Part shown: piece after piece, positions 49,144-60,173 of the stretch
Layout of the letters: each line of letters opens with the position of its first letter
Numbering within the stretch: position 1 is the stretch's first letter
Source: Athripsodes cinereus
Lineage: Eukaryota > Arthropoda > Insecta > Trichoptera > Leptoceridae
Reading direction: 5' to 3'
Assembly (NCBI GenBank): GCA_947579605.1
Contig: OX388311.1
Coordinates: forward strand, 32,738,951 to 32,802,950
DNA length: 64,000 nt
Notes under the pieces: model-generated
Seen by the model: the letters and a program-made list of their open reading frames with translations, nothing else
Databases searched by the model: none
Told to the model about the DNA's origin: nothing
Translations under genes and position numbers: made by a program

Positions 49144-49690
49144 ACTAGCTGGCCCAACGAACTTTGTACCGCCTAAGAATCAATGAATGATTACATACAT
49201 ACATCTTCTTCCCCCTGTCCTAGTTCGGTCGGGGGCCCATTGCCCCTAGGTATCTCCTCCAGAGATGCCTGTCCACCGCTGCTTCCAGGACCTCTGGCCA
49301 CTCCAAATCAAGCCTTTAAACACACAGGTTCGACACCTGCCCTTGCCAGCTTCATCTAGGGTGGCCCACCGGTCTTCTGCCCTCTCCCACTGACTTTATG
49401 AATGATTAATATTATTAATTTCTTTACAAACTCCTGTAATTGTCCAAGTGTGTCATTATAGGTAAAGTGTAAAAAATAAAATTCATTTGGAACTTTTGCA
49501 GTTTAGCAGCCCCACCCGTTGTCGAGTACTTTTTTCCATAGAAGCTTGAGGAAATTGTTGCCATATGTAGAATATTGTTGCCATAATAGCCTATCGGCTA
49601 TTCGGGGCGGAGAAGAATACAACAAATCAGAGATCATTCAAATCGGGTTATAAATGGTGTAACACACACGACTTCCTTTTATATATTAGA
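49144..49690 (+). repeat. Second copy of the same repeat, split by a retroposon
   Basis: Same blocks as 48562-49140 (CTAGCTGGCCCAACGAACTT, AATCAATGAATGATTA, GTTATAAATGGTGTAAC), interrupted at 49194-49397. Confidence 0.6.
49194..49397 (-). mobile_element. Retroposon fragment with 11-bp target duplication
   Basis: ATGAATGATTA occurs at 49183-49193 and 49398-49408. The left side is a CATACATACAT run, i.e. a (TATG)n tail of a minus-strand LINE or SINE. Related sequence at 12193-12325. Reading the minus strand gives LINE-like phrases such as DRHLWRRYLGAMGP, so it may be a LINE C-terminus plus tail. Confidence 0.7.
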
Positions 49691-49980
49691 TAGGTATATA
49701 TATATAGACTTAAAATAAATATCATGAATGGATGGAAAAAAAAGAATTGATACTTTAGAATCATCTATAATAAAATATTTTCTTAAACTAAAATAGCATA
49801 ATACAAAGTAGATATATATCACGTGCACACATGGGTGAGTGAGTGTACTAAATTGTGATATTGAAATAAACTTATTTTACAAACATTATTATTAACAAAA
49901 AAACTACTTAAATCTTCAGGAAAGTATCATCAAATGAAATAAAAAATAACTGCATTCTGATACAGCAACAACTAAATCAT

Positions 49981-50465
49981 TGATTTATTTATTTATTTAT
50001 TTATTTTTTCTCGAAGGGAACAAACAGTCAACACAACAAGTATTACAACAATTAAAATTAAATGAAATATAGACCACAAGAGTCCCCCTATATAACCACA
50101 GTTTAAAAAATTCAAAGCAACTAAGACACAAAACTAAAAACAAAAACAAAGAAATATAATAATAAGATAGGATAAGACAAGATAAGAGAAAAGTTAAACA
50201 TAATGATCAATCATATTATAATACAATTAATAAAATTAATAAAATAAAACACATCAATGTACAGTAAAACCACCGATTCAAGCAATATATAAAACAATAA
50301 GTAATAACTTTTATATAAAAATATAAAAGATAAAGAATATTAATGAAATAATTAGATTTAAAAATATAATAATATAACAAAAAATCATAAATTAATAAAT
50401 AATGAAATCAATAAGTCAGTCATGGATTGATGGAACAAAGAAATTTTAAAAAACTTTTTTGACAT
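49981..50465 (-). repeat. Probable LINE 3' UTR and tail
   Basis: Starts with (TTTA)n, the reverse of an A-rich tail, then AT-rich sequence without ORF. Assigned by its tail only. Confidence 0.35.
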
Positions 50466-50634
50466 GGTATTGCAGTGTTGCCAGCTAGGATTTTTGAAAA
50501 ACAGGTTTATTTTAGAAAAGTGATTCATTAGAGAACTAAAATTCGTAGATTTGAGAAAAAAAGGCCAAAAGTATGTGAGTTCAGAACAAAAATTTTGTAT
50601 TTATTCACTGTGTCGGTGATCAGGAAGTAAAATT

Positions 50635-51252
50635 ACTACTACTATTCCCTCACGCCGTATCCCAAGTGGGGTAGGCAGAGAGAACGGAATGCCATATAGA
50701 TCTGTCCTTACATACTTCTTTCGCTTCTTCAATACTCACACAATTTCTCATGCATGCACATTGATTTATCTTTATCAATACACGGCTGTCCTTGAGAATT
50801 TGATCTACATGGTCAAGCCATGTAGTTCTAACACGGTTTCTCACACCCCTGCTTTCAGACAAATATGTCCTCTTTGTCATTCTTTTCACGTGACCAAATT
50901 ATCTCAATTTATTTACACGCATGCTATCCACAACACTCCTCTTGCATCCACTCATTCTTCTAATATCCTCATCCCTCATTCTATCACGCAACGTTTTACC
51001 AACCATTCTCCTCAGGGATTTCATCTCCACAGCATTTATTCCATTTTCCTCCCTCTTCAACCATGTCCACGTTTCGTTTGCATACATAAGTGTCGGTACC
51101 AAGATGGTATTGTGCACTAACAATTTTGCCATGTTCGACACATTGTTATTGCTGACAATCTGATTGATGCGCACCATTCACCCTAGCACCAGCCACTTTT
51201 CTTCTTTCAATATCCTTGCCGCATTCTCCATCCCTCGCAAACAAACTTCCTT
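50635..51252 (-). mobile_element. 5'-truncated RTE copy
   Basis: Minus strand, from the VAGARVNGA region to SAYPTWDTA and the TATAG-like tail. Flanked by AAGTAAAATT (50625-50634) and AAGTAGAATT (51253-51262), nine of ten matching. A stop after NKLR (Trp codon lost) and a deletion in the RGRPR region kill it. Intermediate in age between 13651 and 17590. Confidence 0.85.
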
Positions 51253-51501
51253 AAGTAGAATTCCATAATGAAATAAAATATTTGTTTTATTTATAATTAA
51301 ATCATTATTGCTAAAAATTTTGTAGATTAGACCTAAAGTACAAAGATTCGAGACAAAAGATCTACGTAAACAAAATATGTAAACTTGGCAACTCTGCATG
51401 GCAATATTAAACAATATATCTTAGCCTCAAGGCAACCTTTTGTATAAAATGATTTTTACGACAAAGTGTGAATTATTAGAATTTTAAATGATTTATACAA
51501 T

Positions 51502-51507
51502 TTTATT
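51502..51507 (-). promoter_or_regulatory. Candidate poly(A) signal of the 159-aa gene
   Basis: AATAAA on the minus strand, about 210 nt beyond the stop codon of the 159-aa gene. Positional inference only. Confidence 0.3.
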
Positions 51508-51714
51508 GTCTAAAAACACACTTACTTATTATGAGAGTTTATACAAAAAAAAATGAAAATGGAGGTGATAGAAAAAAAAAAACAAAAAGTAAATAAAGAA
51601 ATGAAATAAAGGTGAAGTTAGCGGAAGTGATTTTGAAGAAAAGGACTAACGCAAAATTGAAGTAATATGTACAAATATCATTATAGTGACAAGTGTTTGA
51701 TAATTGTGCGTGTG

Positions 51715-51958
51715 TTATAATGTCTCTGTTTGTGCTAACATACTTGTAATATATTCCTGATATCTCTCCCCCCCCTCTGATCCACACAGCCGTGTGGTGA
51801 GTAACATCAATGTATTGGCTCTGGAGCAGGCTTCCTTACATTCCATCCATACCTCCTCCAAATTAGGACCGCTCTGCAGAAACTCTTTGTCCTCCTCTTT
51901 CATTAGGCTGTATAGAGTTTCAACAGTCATTTTTTCTGTGATGGAATTTTTCTTCTCT
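51715..51958 (-). CDS. 159-aa gene, exon 4
   Basis: Encodes the last 80 residues: EKKNSITEKMTVETLYSLMK, LEEVWMECKEACSRANTLML, ending MLAQTETL. Acceptor GCATTGTAG just upstream; the split Lys codon fits exon 3. Confidence 0.8.
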
Positions 51959-54050
51959 CTACAATGCAAAAATCATTCAAATATACAAATTTATTGAACA
52001 GTATAAACATATTCTTATAAACCAGATACATTAACAGAACAGTTCTTGATATAAATTAAATTATTATTATGATCTGATTATTAACCTTTAACTGTGGAAG
52101 TGATTTTATTTTTACACTACCATATTTTATTATAGGCGCTAAAATAAATCGCTTTAAAACTGAAGCTTTGTTAAATTATTGGTTCATAAAAATAAAATAT
52201 GTGTAAAAAAATAAACATTTATTATTGGATTTATAAAAAAATAGGTTCTATGGTAGGTACTTAGGTGATTTTTAGACTATTTTTGACATAGCCACAATTT
52301 ATTCAACAACTGTGATCTAAAATCCAATCAGAAACATTATATTATTTTTTTCTAAAATTACATAAAAATAACTAAGCGCGAAAAAAAAATACTGACAAAT
52401 GACTAATTCACGTAATTTATTGTCAATAAGTTTAGAGTATTGCAGACAAATGAGCTGTCTGCATTCAATACAAACGCAAGATGTCTTTATTTAAATTTTT
52501 GTTGGACAAATTCTATTCATTTGCATCTTCATTTTCATCACTTTGCTATACAAGTTCTGATTATGGCGTTAAAAATTCGTCAATGTCGTCTTCGATATCC
52601 GACTGATCTGAACAAAATAATATCTTATTCAATTCTTCTTCAAAAAAAGTATCAGTCACTTGAAATATGTTTTATTTGTAAATCACTCTTCCGAACTTTC
52701 AAATGGTCGTTTTTCAGCCATTTTGTACTAAAAATTAAAAAAAATACAAAATTTTCCTATGAAAATATTTTGTATGATAAATATGGACAAGCGGTCTTAC
52801 GGGCCGCTACCAATTTTTGAAACAACATAACTTACATACCAATGAACAAATTACGCTACCTCCACTCAAAATGGTTATCTCACAACTAAATATGAAGCTT
52901 CTGAGCTGGACAGCAGTGCAGAGAGGATGGAAGGATCCAAACTAACAAAACGAAATTGATGCGGGGCCTGTGAGACCGCACGCCCACGGTAGAAGGTTAA
53001 ATTTATTTTTGAAGTAAGTTTCTTTTTAAATGTCCTGGGCTTGGGTGTTACACGTATAATTATGTATGTGTTTGGTGCATTGTATATGTGCATCTTCGCA
53101 TTGGTACTCATAACACCATATTCATGTCTTATTTTGGGACTAGCTCGATATTTGTAAATCGTCTACATGTATGTATGTACATCAATTAAAATTTCTAAAA
53201 TGAACATATTTTTTTAAGGGCAGTTTTTACCACACCTCGTGCTGTATCTAATATGTTGAAAAAAACTGGTCATTTTTTTTTATTATTAATGTGTCGTAAA
53301 TGAGGTCAGGTTTCTCTTACTAGACAGCTTTTTGTCCAGTTGGCAAAAAAAAACTCAATCGGGAAACACTAAAAAACTGGACTCTTCAGTCCAAAAATCT
53401 GGCAACCTTAGCTTTACCTGATGATAATTATGTATCAAATTGACGACTCACACAAGCACAAACATGATTTAATGACACAATGAAGCTAGAAATGCTGCAG
53501 GAGGGAGCACTCTACTCTACTGACTTACTTGATTTTATTGCTGTGCATTGCTTTTTTCTCTTGATAGAATTTCTTCCAAGCAACTCTTTCTCTTCTCAAA
53601 GCTGCAGAGTACCTGGTAATATATTATGATAAAAATATATTGTTAGTAATCCTTTCAGTTTAATCATATTTCATATTATGAGAAATTTAACATCAATTAA
53701 GACTTAGGCCAACTTCAAACAAGACACATTTGCATCAATGTCTTCTGTTAGTTAACCTTGGACTTCCAAGTAAATAACATTATGATAGAATAAAGAAAAA
53801 CTTACTCTTCTAATCTTTGGTTCCTTAACTGCTCTTGTGTAGTCTCGGGCAATTGAGGGATCACTACAACAAATAAAACAATAAATATTTTTAAAACGAT
53901 AAGTAGGAAAGTAAAAGCTTCATGTAATTCACGCATTACATAGATTTATTATTCACCTGCTATAGATTGTCGTCTTTCAAAAAACGAAGATCTCCTTCGT
54001 TTCTTTGGAGATGGCGGGGGAGATGAGTTTGATTCAATTTGATTTTCCAT
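51715..54050 (-). CDS. Four-exon gene, 159 aa, possible Dsn1-like kinetochore protein
   Basis: Minus-strand exons 54050-53957, 53863-53806, 53612-53529 and 51958-51715 join with GT/AG and consistent phases into 480 nt including TAA. The protein opens MENQIESNSSPPPSPKKRRR, then SSFFERRQSIAVIPQLPETT, followed by charged, probably helical sequence (EEYSAALRRERVAWKKFYQE and so on) and a helical C-terminus. KRRRSS and ERRQS match the R-R-x-S pattern of Aurora B sites, and human Dsn1 has such sites followed later by a Trp-containing helix. This is my basis for suggesting a Dsn1-type Mis12-complex subunit. The resemblance is weak; another small nuclear coiled-coil protein is equally possible. The gene model is solid, the function is not. 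Confidence 0.75.
52081..53000 (-). mobile_element. piggyBac-type relic in intron 3 of the 159-aa gene
   Basis: TTAA at both ends (52081-52084, 52997-53000) followed by similar inverted termini: CCTTTAACTGTGGAAGTG at one end and CCTTCTACCGTGGGCGTG at the other. Minus-strand remains of a transposase N-terminus begin MAEKRPFESSEE (ATG at 52721) and, after a frameshift, SDQSDIEDDIDEFLTP, an acidic start as in piggyBac transposases. Stops follow and the catalytic part is absent. Confidence 0.7.
53529..53612 (-). CDS. 159-aa gene, exon 3
   Basis: Encodes YSAALRRERVAWKKFYQEKK and AMHSNKI. Acceptor ATTACCAG, donor GTAAGT, phase 2 on both sides. Confidence 0.75.
53806..53863 (-). CDS. 159-aa gene, exon 2
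   Basis: A 58-nt exon encoding VIPQLPETTQEQLRNQRLE. Acceptor TTGTTGTAG, donor GTAAGT. Confidence 0.75.
53957..54050 (-). CDS. 159-aa gene, exon 1
   Basis: ATG at 54050-54048; encodes the Ser/Pro-rich and basic N-terminus with PPPSPKKRRRSS, which can also serve as a nuclear localisation signal. Donor GTGAAT, phase 1. Confidence 0.75.
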
Positions 54051-54410
54051 GATTATTATTTATATTGTTAAAAACCGCCGGTTTTACAACTTGTGCATAA
54101 TATGCATATATTATATTGTAAGTTATATTATTAGTATGCCAACTGCGTATAAAATGTGTCGAAAAACTGCTTTAGATGTTTATTTTACGTGAAAATACAG
54201 TACTTTATTAATAAAAAAGGAATAAATAGATATAATACACACTGCGATTAACAACCACAATTCAAAGCTTCAAATTCAAAATAAAAAGGCAAAGGCTATT
54301 TTGTCCGTAATTACATGGAAAAAAGAAGGAAATTATAAAATTTATCTATGGCGAACTTTTCCATAGAGAAATTGCAAAATATGTTTATGGTTAACTATTA
54401 CACACTTTAA
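54051..54410. other. Upstream region of the 159-aa gene
   Basis: AT-rich sequence ahead of the minus-strand start. The promoter should be here; no element can be defended. Confidence 0.3.
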
Positions 54411-54414
54411 TAAA

Positions 54415-55314
54415 AGTCGGTATAAGTACCCGATACTTTTTTGAAAGAGGTATTTTGAGAAAATACTCTAAAAAAAACCGAGGAGTTTTGAAACATTTCA
54501 AATTCCTATACCATTTTGAAAATTTAGCGACGGGGGGGGAGGGGGGGGTAAAAGTTTTAAGGTGAAGTTAAGTTATCAAATGATCCATATTTGGAGTATA
54601 TTGTTATGCGGCCCGGTAGTAAATCTCATTCTGAAATTTGGCCCGGCTGCTGAAAAGGTTGGCCACCCATGCTCTAATCGATTTATTACACTTAATCCGG
54701 TTATGGAAATTTCTTTGTTCTCAGACAAAATATACGAGCTTAATGCTCTTTATAGGGGAACATACCTATAAAACATGAAATATACAAGATGACAAATGTT
54801 TAAATGATATTGCACTATTCAAGCATTGAAAGTTTGCTTTCTCATAAAGCAAACTAACCGAAAACGTAATAAGAAATGTCATCGGACATTACGACTGCAC
54901 AATCAGTGTGACCAGATTTTATTTTCAAAAACTACTAAATGGGGAAGCCAAAAACTACTAAATTCTTAAAATGGTATAGGCATTTGAAGTATTTTAAGAA
55001 CTCCTCGGTTTTGTTAAACAATATTTTAACATAGTACCTTTTTACCGGGTATTTGTACCGACTGTTGTTACTTTTCGGATACTTTCATACCGACTATTGA
55101 AAAAAAGTTACTCGCTTAAATTTCTACCCCCCCCCATCGTCGAATCTTCAAAATGGTATAGGTATTTGAAGTATTTCAAAAACTCCTCGGTTTTCTTCAA
55201 CAATATTTTCTCGCAGTACCTTTTTCTAAAATGTATCCGGTATTTGTACCGACAATTATTTTCGATCAGTAAGTATCGGGTACTTTTCCCAAGTACCCGA
55301 TAATTTGCCGACTA
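54415..55314. repeat. Set of three related repeat blocks in both orientations
   Basis: 54415-54545, inverted at 55115-55314 and again at 54958-55110: common blocks are GTCGGTA, GTACCCGATACTT, AACCGAGGAGTTTT, CCTATACCATTTTGAA and a poly-G/C run. A related piece is at 19735-19800. Either a decayed foldback element or tandem insertions. Confidence 0.55.
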
Positions 55315-55433
55315 AATACAAAAACTGCCAAAAACTACTAAAAACTACCAAAGAAATAAAAACTACTAAACATTCTTGCAAATGCCTCAAAAACTACCAA
55401 AAAGGTAAGAAACTACCAAATCTGGTCACACTG
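54904..55433. mobile_element. hAT-like element by its ends
   Basis: CAGTGTGACCAGATTTTATT at the left and AAATCTGGTCACACTG at the right are inverted repeats with the CAG..CTG form of hAT. Sub-terminal AAAACTAC-AAA repeats occur on both sides. The flanks (TGCACAAT and CTGCCAAT) do not make a clean duplication. Confidence 0.55.
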
Positions 55434-55630
55434 CTGCCAATATTGACAGACGTCAAAACAGCGTGGCTTTTTTTATCTTTCCATAAAATTCCTTACGTAT
55501 AGCCACTGAATTGACAGACGTCAAAACCATGCCGTTTTGTTTACATAATTTACTGTAAAATACTTCAAGGTCAAAACTGTCATTATTTGACAGTGGCAGT
55601 AATTTCTGTTACTGACGAATAGCCGATGCG
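55431..55630 (+). repeat. Direct repeat with 60174-60362
   Basis: About 190 bp nearly identical to 60174-60362 (CTGCTGCCAATAT, GACAGACGTCAAAACAGCGT, ACTTCAAGGTCAAAACTGTC, GTTACTGACGAATAGC). A small internal deletion distinguishes them. Confidence 0.8.
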
Positions 55631-55711
55631 AAATAAAAAAATAAAAATAACGGATGGCCTCGTACTCGTATTCACAGCTAGGGTTGCCAGATTGTGTTGC
55701 CAAAATTAACT

Positions 55712-56463
55712 TAAGTAGCATTCACATTGCTTCACTTTGGATGATCATCCAGAGTGTCAAGGTCAAACTTGTTCATCGAAAGTGAACACGTCTGTTCATC
55801 CTATGCTTTCACTGCCATGTGAACACCCTCAGTCATGTTGTATGTAGTTTGACGTATTTTCGTACAAAAATAATTAAACAAATTCAAAAATGAAAAATAA
55901 CACTTAAAATAAATCAATGAAGCTCTCGACTGCATAATCATTTTGTACATGATTCTGACATTCAATACAAATTCATAGAGAATGAAACAAATAATAAAGG
56001 GTCGTTCACATTTGTTCACTTTCAGTGATCACTCCGGATGATCCTCCAAGATGAAAAGGTGTGAACGGGCGTTTCATCAATAGTGATCACTAGCGATGAC
56101 GGATGAAAGCGATTACTACCCGACATAATTTCGATGAAAGGACCTTTCACTGAAACGACCATAAACAAGTTTTATCTATGAATTTGTATTGAAAGTCAGA
56201 ATCATGTACAAAATTATCATGATGTCGAGAATTATATTAACTTGTTTTAATTTTTGATAAATGATATTTTCAATTTTTTTATTTATTTAATTATTTTTTT
56301 ACATAAATACGTCAAACTACATACAACATGACCGTGAGTGTTGACAAGGCAGTGAAAGCATAGGATGAACAAATGTGAACAGACGTGTTCACTTTCGATG
56401 AACAGGTTTGACCCTGACACTCTGGATGATCATCCAAAGTGAAGCAATGTAAATGCTACTTAA
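55712..56463. mobile_element. 752-bp foldback element with TTAA ends
   Basis: TTAAGTAGCATTCACATTGC and TTCACTTTGGATGATCATCC at the left are mirrored at the right end. The arms extend for over 100 bp (GTCAAACTACATACAACATG is also mirrored). TTAA at both outer edges could be a target duplication. No ORF of note. Confidence 0.7.
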
Positions 56464-56689
56464 GCTTTCTACGTTGATTGGAACCCGTGCCGACAGAGCC
56501 TCAAAGTTTTAGAAAAAAGCTGCTTAAAGAGTCTTTTAAATTTAGCTGTAGATCATCACTTAATATCACTATGTTACTAAATATTGATGTAAACACAAAT
56601 TTATATGAAGCATTTCTTAAAATTATCAAAAAAAGTTACAAAATTGATATTATTTAATTTATATATATCCTCTAAAAAGTCTCTTTTTT

Positions 56690-57990
56690 ACAGACTAGGT
56701 ACATTTTTCTATGTTCATGCACACAACGTCATAAGAACTGATTCTATTCTTCGTCTGCGGTTATCAAACCATAAAAGCCTTGAATTAGTTTAACAGCTCT
56801 TTCAGCTGTGTCATTCACTGCTTTTAAGCTAGATATCTTTTTTTAAGTTTCCACAAATGCCACGATTTCTTTATACGAAGATACACCTTCTTGAAGGAAA
56901 TTGCTGTCAAGTTTTAGTTGTGTAACTAAATCTTTGCTCTTGACGGATACAAAATAACTAAAAAAAATTCCTATGAAAACATATAGAGAGCCAGGCATCT
57001 GTTCCTTCGATTGTTCATATCTCTTACCGAAATCACCAAAGTTTTCTTTTTTGTGAATTTTCTACAGTGGTCCCTTTGGTCTGCTCATCAATTTTATCAT
57101 AAAAATTAAAAGGACGGCTATTTTTTTTTGACAAATATCACTAAATTTTGACTGAACTTGTTTTAAGTCGCTTTGGAAATCAGCTTGTCAATTCTTTTGT
57201 TACAATTCAATGTTTTTAAAAAACACAAGTCTTGATTCGGCGCTTTCAACACCAAATAGCATTCAAGCAAGGAGTTTACATGAACTACCACAATAAACAA
57301 ACAAACATCTAGTAAAGTTTCCTTGTCATTAGCGCCCATTTTAGACTGAGACTGCAATAAACATATTTTTGAAGAGTAAATAGCTCTTGTCATCCATCGT
57401 GCTTGATGCATTGCGCCAGTAGATCTGATTTTTAATTTTATGTGGATCCCAGAGGCTCTCTCAGGTGTATCAAAGCTGTGTAAAGCAGCAGGTACCAACA
57501 AGCTCTCTGAAACCATACGCTTTAATCTCTTTTCCTCTTCTGCTAGTTATTTCAGCCTTGCTTTTTTTCAATTTCAGCCATTTTTTTTTGTCAACACCCG
57601 CTATGCATCCTGTACGTCTTGGTTCTCTTTGCTTTTACAATAATTTATTTTTTTCATTGATTTTTAGTCTTTTGAGAGCATCGGCGAATACAATATCGTA
57701 TAAATTATCCAATTCAAGTTGAAATTCTCCTCACGGTGCCGATGAAAATCCTGAATCTTCTTGCTATTTTTTGGCAGCCCTTTCCAGACCTAATAAAAAT
57801 TCCCCGACCTCTTGACACGATTATTAACAGCTCTATTAGGTATTGTAGCCTTTTCCCAGAATGTAATGCATACGCAAATGACTAGATTTTTGCTTTCACT
57901 AACATTCAATGTAATATCGCAAATATGTCGAAAGACAGAACTGCGAGAACTTGACGATTGGACGGTTATATTGCACCTGTCATCTATTGA
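56690..57990 (-). pseudogene. Decayed copy of a multi-copy transposon-like gene (copy B)
   Basis: Minus strand, with several frameshifts. From the N-terminal side: VWKGLPKNSKKIQDFHRHRE, LDNLYDIVFADALKRLKINE, then a middle with STGAMHQARWMTRAIYSSKI, and a C-terminal SLKAVNDTAERAVKLIQGF. These phrases resemble a widely repeated arthropod/cnidarian family of unknown function that behaves like a mobile gene. No intact frame longer than 117 codons remains. Confidence 0.55.
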
Positions 57991-58292
57991 TTAACTTCAC
58001 CAACCAAGAAAATACTTTTTATATTACTTCTTAGTTCTACTGACATCTTTGAAATATAAAAAAATCCGCGGTAATTACCAGAAAAACCGAGCCTGAGTGA
58101 CAATAACAGTGGGCACTCACCGCCCCTGGGAAGTAACTTGTATGAAGATGTTTCCGTGCAAGTCGGCACGGGTTGCACTGTTCCGAATAAGATAAAAATT
58201 GGTTTTTGAGTGTTTTAGGACCAAATGAACAAAATAAGAGCCTATGCTTTGTAAAATTAAAACTTTGAAAAATAAGGGACACCCTAATGTAC

Positions 58293-58425
58293 ATAATACT
58301 AATAAAAATCTTTATTGCACAAAAATAGTATACAAGGAGAAAATAAACAATTTCAACTTGAAGAATAAATTTTGTGCGATGGGCGAGTTTATCGCAGAAG
58401 CGCGATATCTTCCAACATACCCATA
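58293..58425 (-). mobile_element. TTAGTTGGAAG-family retroposon, reverse
   Basis: ATCTTTATTGCACAAAAATA and GGGCGAGTTTATCGCAGAAG-CGCGATATCTTCCAAC match the family in reverse. Confidence 0.55.
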
Positions 58426-58637
58426 CATACACATGAATCGGCAAGAATTGTTTTTGTTGTTCGTCCCTGACTGATTCGTTCAACTTTTTTATTATATGTT
58501 GAAATATCTTTATTTCTCGGATATTTCAGGAGTCCAAGGACTCCTATTTATCCGTTAACTTTTTTATTAGAGCAATTCCCTTTTCCGTGCTATCATTGAC
58601 CACCTTCTGAGCATTCACGTGGCTTTTTAGAGAATTA

Positions 58638-58915
58638 ATAATAATCTTTATTTCATATTTTAAACATACAATTATAATTCACATTTATCAAATCACATAC
58701 AAAGACATATTCACAAAAACTGTGCAACCAACGAACGAAGCCCGTTAAGTCATTGAAATGACTTGTCAACAGGCTCCGCTCATCTCCACATCCAACTTAT
58801 AACTAAAAAAAAAAGTTAAATACAACTATATTACTCCTATAAATGCCCACAAATCCATTTAACACTCACACTACAGCTATATGTAATGGCTGCAGTATTC
58901 TGTCACGCCGTGGAT
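58638..58915 (-). repeat. Probable LINE 3' end
   Basis: Starts AATAATCTTTATT, the reverse of a retroposon tail, and continues with CGAAGCCCGTTAAGTCATTG, a GC-richer segment with no host function visible. It separates the two transposon-like pseudogene copies. Confidence 0.4.
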
Positions 58916-58999
58916 CCCAAACAATTAAAGAACACCTTCGTTTTATTTCTAACGAAATGGCTCAGGTCTTTTCCTTAAAAAACAAAGTTTTTACTTTCT

Positions 59000-59905
59000 A
59001 ATCGTTTTAGTGACTTTTTATTTGCAGATTTGGGTTCTAAATTTTAAATTATATTTTCCTTTCTGACAGATACCAAAGGTTTCTCTTAGCAACTGCGAGA
59101 GCACTTCTTTTGATATCTGCCAGAAGCTGAAGTATATCCAAATCATTTTTTGGAGCCCATCGAATCGTGCCAAAAGCGAACGTATATGAGGCTGACAAAA
59201 TTTGCAATCCGTTTTATTCCATTCAATCCTTTTTGAGAAGTATTTAACTGTTTAGAAAATAGTCAGTCACTAGAACTGCAACCCTATCTTCCAGAGTTTC
59301 GACACACCCTTGGCCAACTGACGGCAACAGTTTACTGTCCCAGCGTAAGACCAAATGTGGGGGATTTTCAAAGAGCGATTTTTCGATTTTCTTCACCGTA
59401 ATACTTATATTGATCGCCCGGGCTCGGTAAACTGTGGCTGGAGATATGTAAATTTTCGAGACATTGTTGCCAAGGCTCTTTGCAGTTGCTGTAAATGATG
59501 TACTTGCTTGTCAAACAGCTGCTGAAGGCGTAAACTCTGCCTCTTCGTCACTAGGTGCTGATGACGATGGAGATAAGTCTTCCAGTATAACTGTTTTATT
59601 GTTTTCAGCCATAGATTCTTATTTTCGAGGCAAAAATCTTGTCTATTGTACTCATTGATGAACTCATACGATCTTCTCTTTGTGACCTTAGAAATTCTTT
59701 ATCTTCTTGTGGTACGCTAGTCATGTCCATCACATTTTGCCGCGAAATATCAAATAGCTCGACGAGATCACCCTTCCAAATCTGCCGTTTGATATTAACT
59801 TTATCCGTCTTCCTCAATTTCTCTTCAACCAGATTTTTGTATTCTTTGTTTACTTTATACCTTGTATGGCCAACTAAAATGACACTAACACCATCACCAG
59901 AATAA
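59000..59905 (-). pseudogene. Decayed copy of the same transposon-like gene (copy A)
   Basis: Minus strand: VGHTRYKVNKEYKNLVEEKL, KGDLVELFDISRQN, PQEDKEFLRSQREDRMSSS, then frameshifted FENPPHLVLRWDSKLLPSVG, EDRVAVLVTDYF. The order and phrases (DLxxxFDI..EDKxFLxxQRE) parallel copy B, but the sequence is divergent, so these are two separate insertions and not a recent duplication. Confidence 0.55.
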
Positions 59906-60173
59906 TTAAATTCAAGAGCAAAACAATTTTCTCAATACCTGCGGTGTATCAATGCTCCGCTCCCGTTGTATGTTTGGCGCCGCCCGCCTACAAAGAACTT
60001 CAGTAATAGAAATTTCACTAGTTCGAGATAAAAGTGGTCAAAGTGCGCCACCCCTAAATATTATCCAATCTTCTTAAAATTTGGCATATATATCTTTTAC
60101 ATCACTGAGACTCGGGGCGTAAGCGAATACATATGAAAATCACATCTTTGGAAAAATGAAACACCCTAAAGAT

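Noticed and set aside
50472..51404. Possible hAT element (CAGTGTTGCCAG / CAGAGTTGCCAAG ends) surrounding the RTE copy at 50635
   Set aside because: The inverted ends match for only about a dozen bases and no convincing 8-bp duplication exists at a consistent boundary.
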